Shown here: positions 5,095-5,232 of the stretch, in pieces
Position numbering within the stretch: position 1 is the stretch's first letter
How the letters are laid out: each line of letters starts with the position of its first letter
DNA from: Ruminococcus sp. UBA7477
GTDB taxonomy: Bacteria; Bacillota; Clostridia; Oscillospirales; Ruminococcaceae
Length of the DNA stretch: 5,232 bases
Direction: 5' to 3'
NCBI GenBank assembly: GCA_002479715.1
Contig: DLOT01000069.1
Location: 24,707 to 29,938 of the forward strand
Program-made: the position numbers and the translations under genes
The notes under the pieces: model-generated
What the model was told of the DNA's origin: nothing
Seen by the model: the letters and a program-made list of their open reading frames with translations, nothing else
Databases searched by the model: none

Positions 5095-5232
5095 AACTTC
5101 TTTATGCATATTGAACTAAAGGAGCAAGGGCGATTTTTGTATTGAACGCCTCACACTTTGCCGTAATTGTTTAAATTGTTTTTGCTTAATCCGCCGTCGC
5201 GTCATCACAAGCTCCATATCCCTCGCGGCAAC
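5095..5232. other. Right flank, AT-rich then GC-rich from about 5190; no certain gene
   Basis: No complete gene is visible. Two - strand frames are open into the right edge: one stops at 5186-5188 and would end in ACDDATAD; the other stops at 5116-5118 and would give a basic 38-residue tail rich in Arg, Lys and Gln. The first fits the return of GC-rich composition and the - strand terminator at 5056-5094. Either may be chance over so short a stretch. Confidence 0.3.

Noticed and set aside
4909..5145. Open frame of 78 codons on the + strand
   Set aside because: It overlaps the end of the hydrolase in another frame and runs through the hairpin terminator.

Overview
The window looks like chromosome from a Gram-positive anaerobe of the class Clostridia, probably in the Ruminococcus/Oscillospiraceae range. 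This rests on strong GGAGG-type ribosome sites, sigma-A-type promoters, intrinsic terminators and a heterodimeric ABC exporter of a typical clostridial form. The genus is an inference. The window has two parts of different base composition: a fairly GC-rich left half (1 to about 2710) and an AT-rich right half (about 2711 to 5185). The last 45 or so bases turn GC-rich again.

Left half: two overlapping genes encode the halves of a heterodimeric ABC exporter. The first is cut by the window edge at its Walker A motif, and the second (629-2551) is complete. Their motif differences are complementary. The first subunit has lost the catalytic Glu and the switch His. The second has a normal Walker B and His but an altered signature, LSQGQ. 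This predicts one degenerate and one working ATP site, as in TM287/288- or BmrCD-like exporters. A GC-rich spacer without a convincing gene follows (2552-2769).

Right half: three unrelated single genes on the + strand. They are an uncharacterised Cys-motif protein of 213 aa (2770-3411), a pyridoxamine 5'-phosphate oxidase-family flavin-type split-barrel protein of 151 aa (3698-4153), and an alpha/beta hydrolase of 228 aa (4341-5027). The intergenic regions in front of the last two are copies of each other: a 110-nt block with an imperfect hairpin, then a promoter with an extended -10, then a related 5' leader. The first copy carries 80 extra bases with an intrinsic terminator, bounded by a 10-nt direct repeat, and the second copy lacks exactly that segment. 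A shorter, more diverged relative of the block's left edge lies in front of the Cys-motif gene, at nearly the same spacing (about 725 nt). The right half therefore reads like a small array of one-gene modules sharing boundary and promoter sequence. No integrase, transposase or relaxase gene is visible to explain it.

The right edge (5028-5232) holds a strong hairpin terminator whose better T-run is on the - strand, suggesting that a convergent gene starts outside the window.
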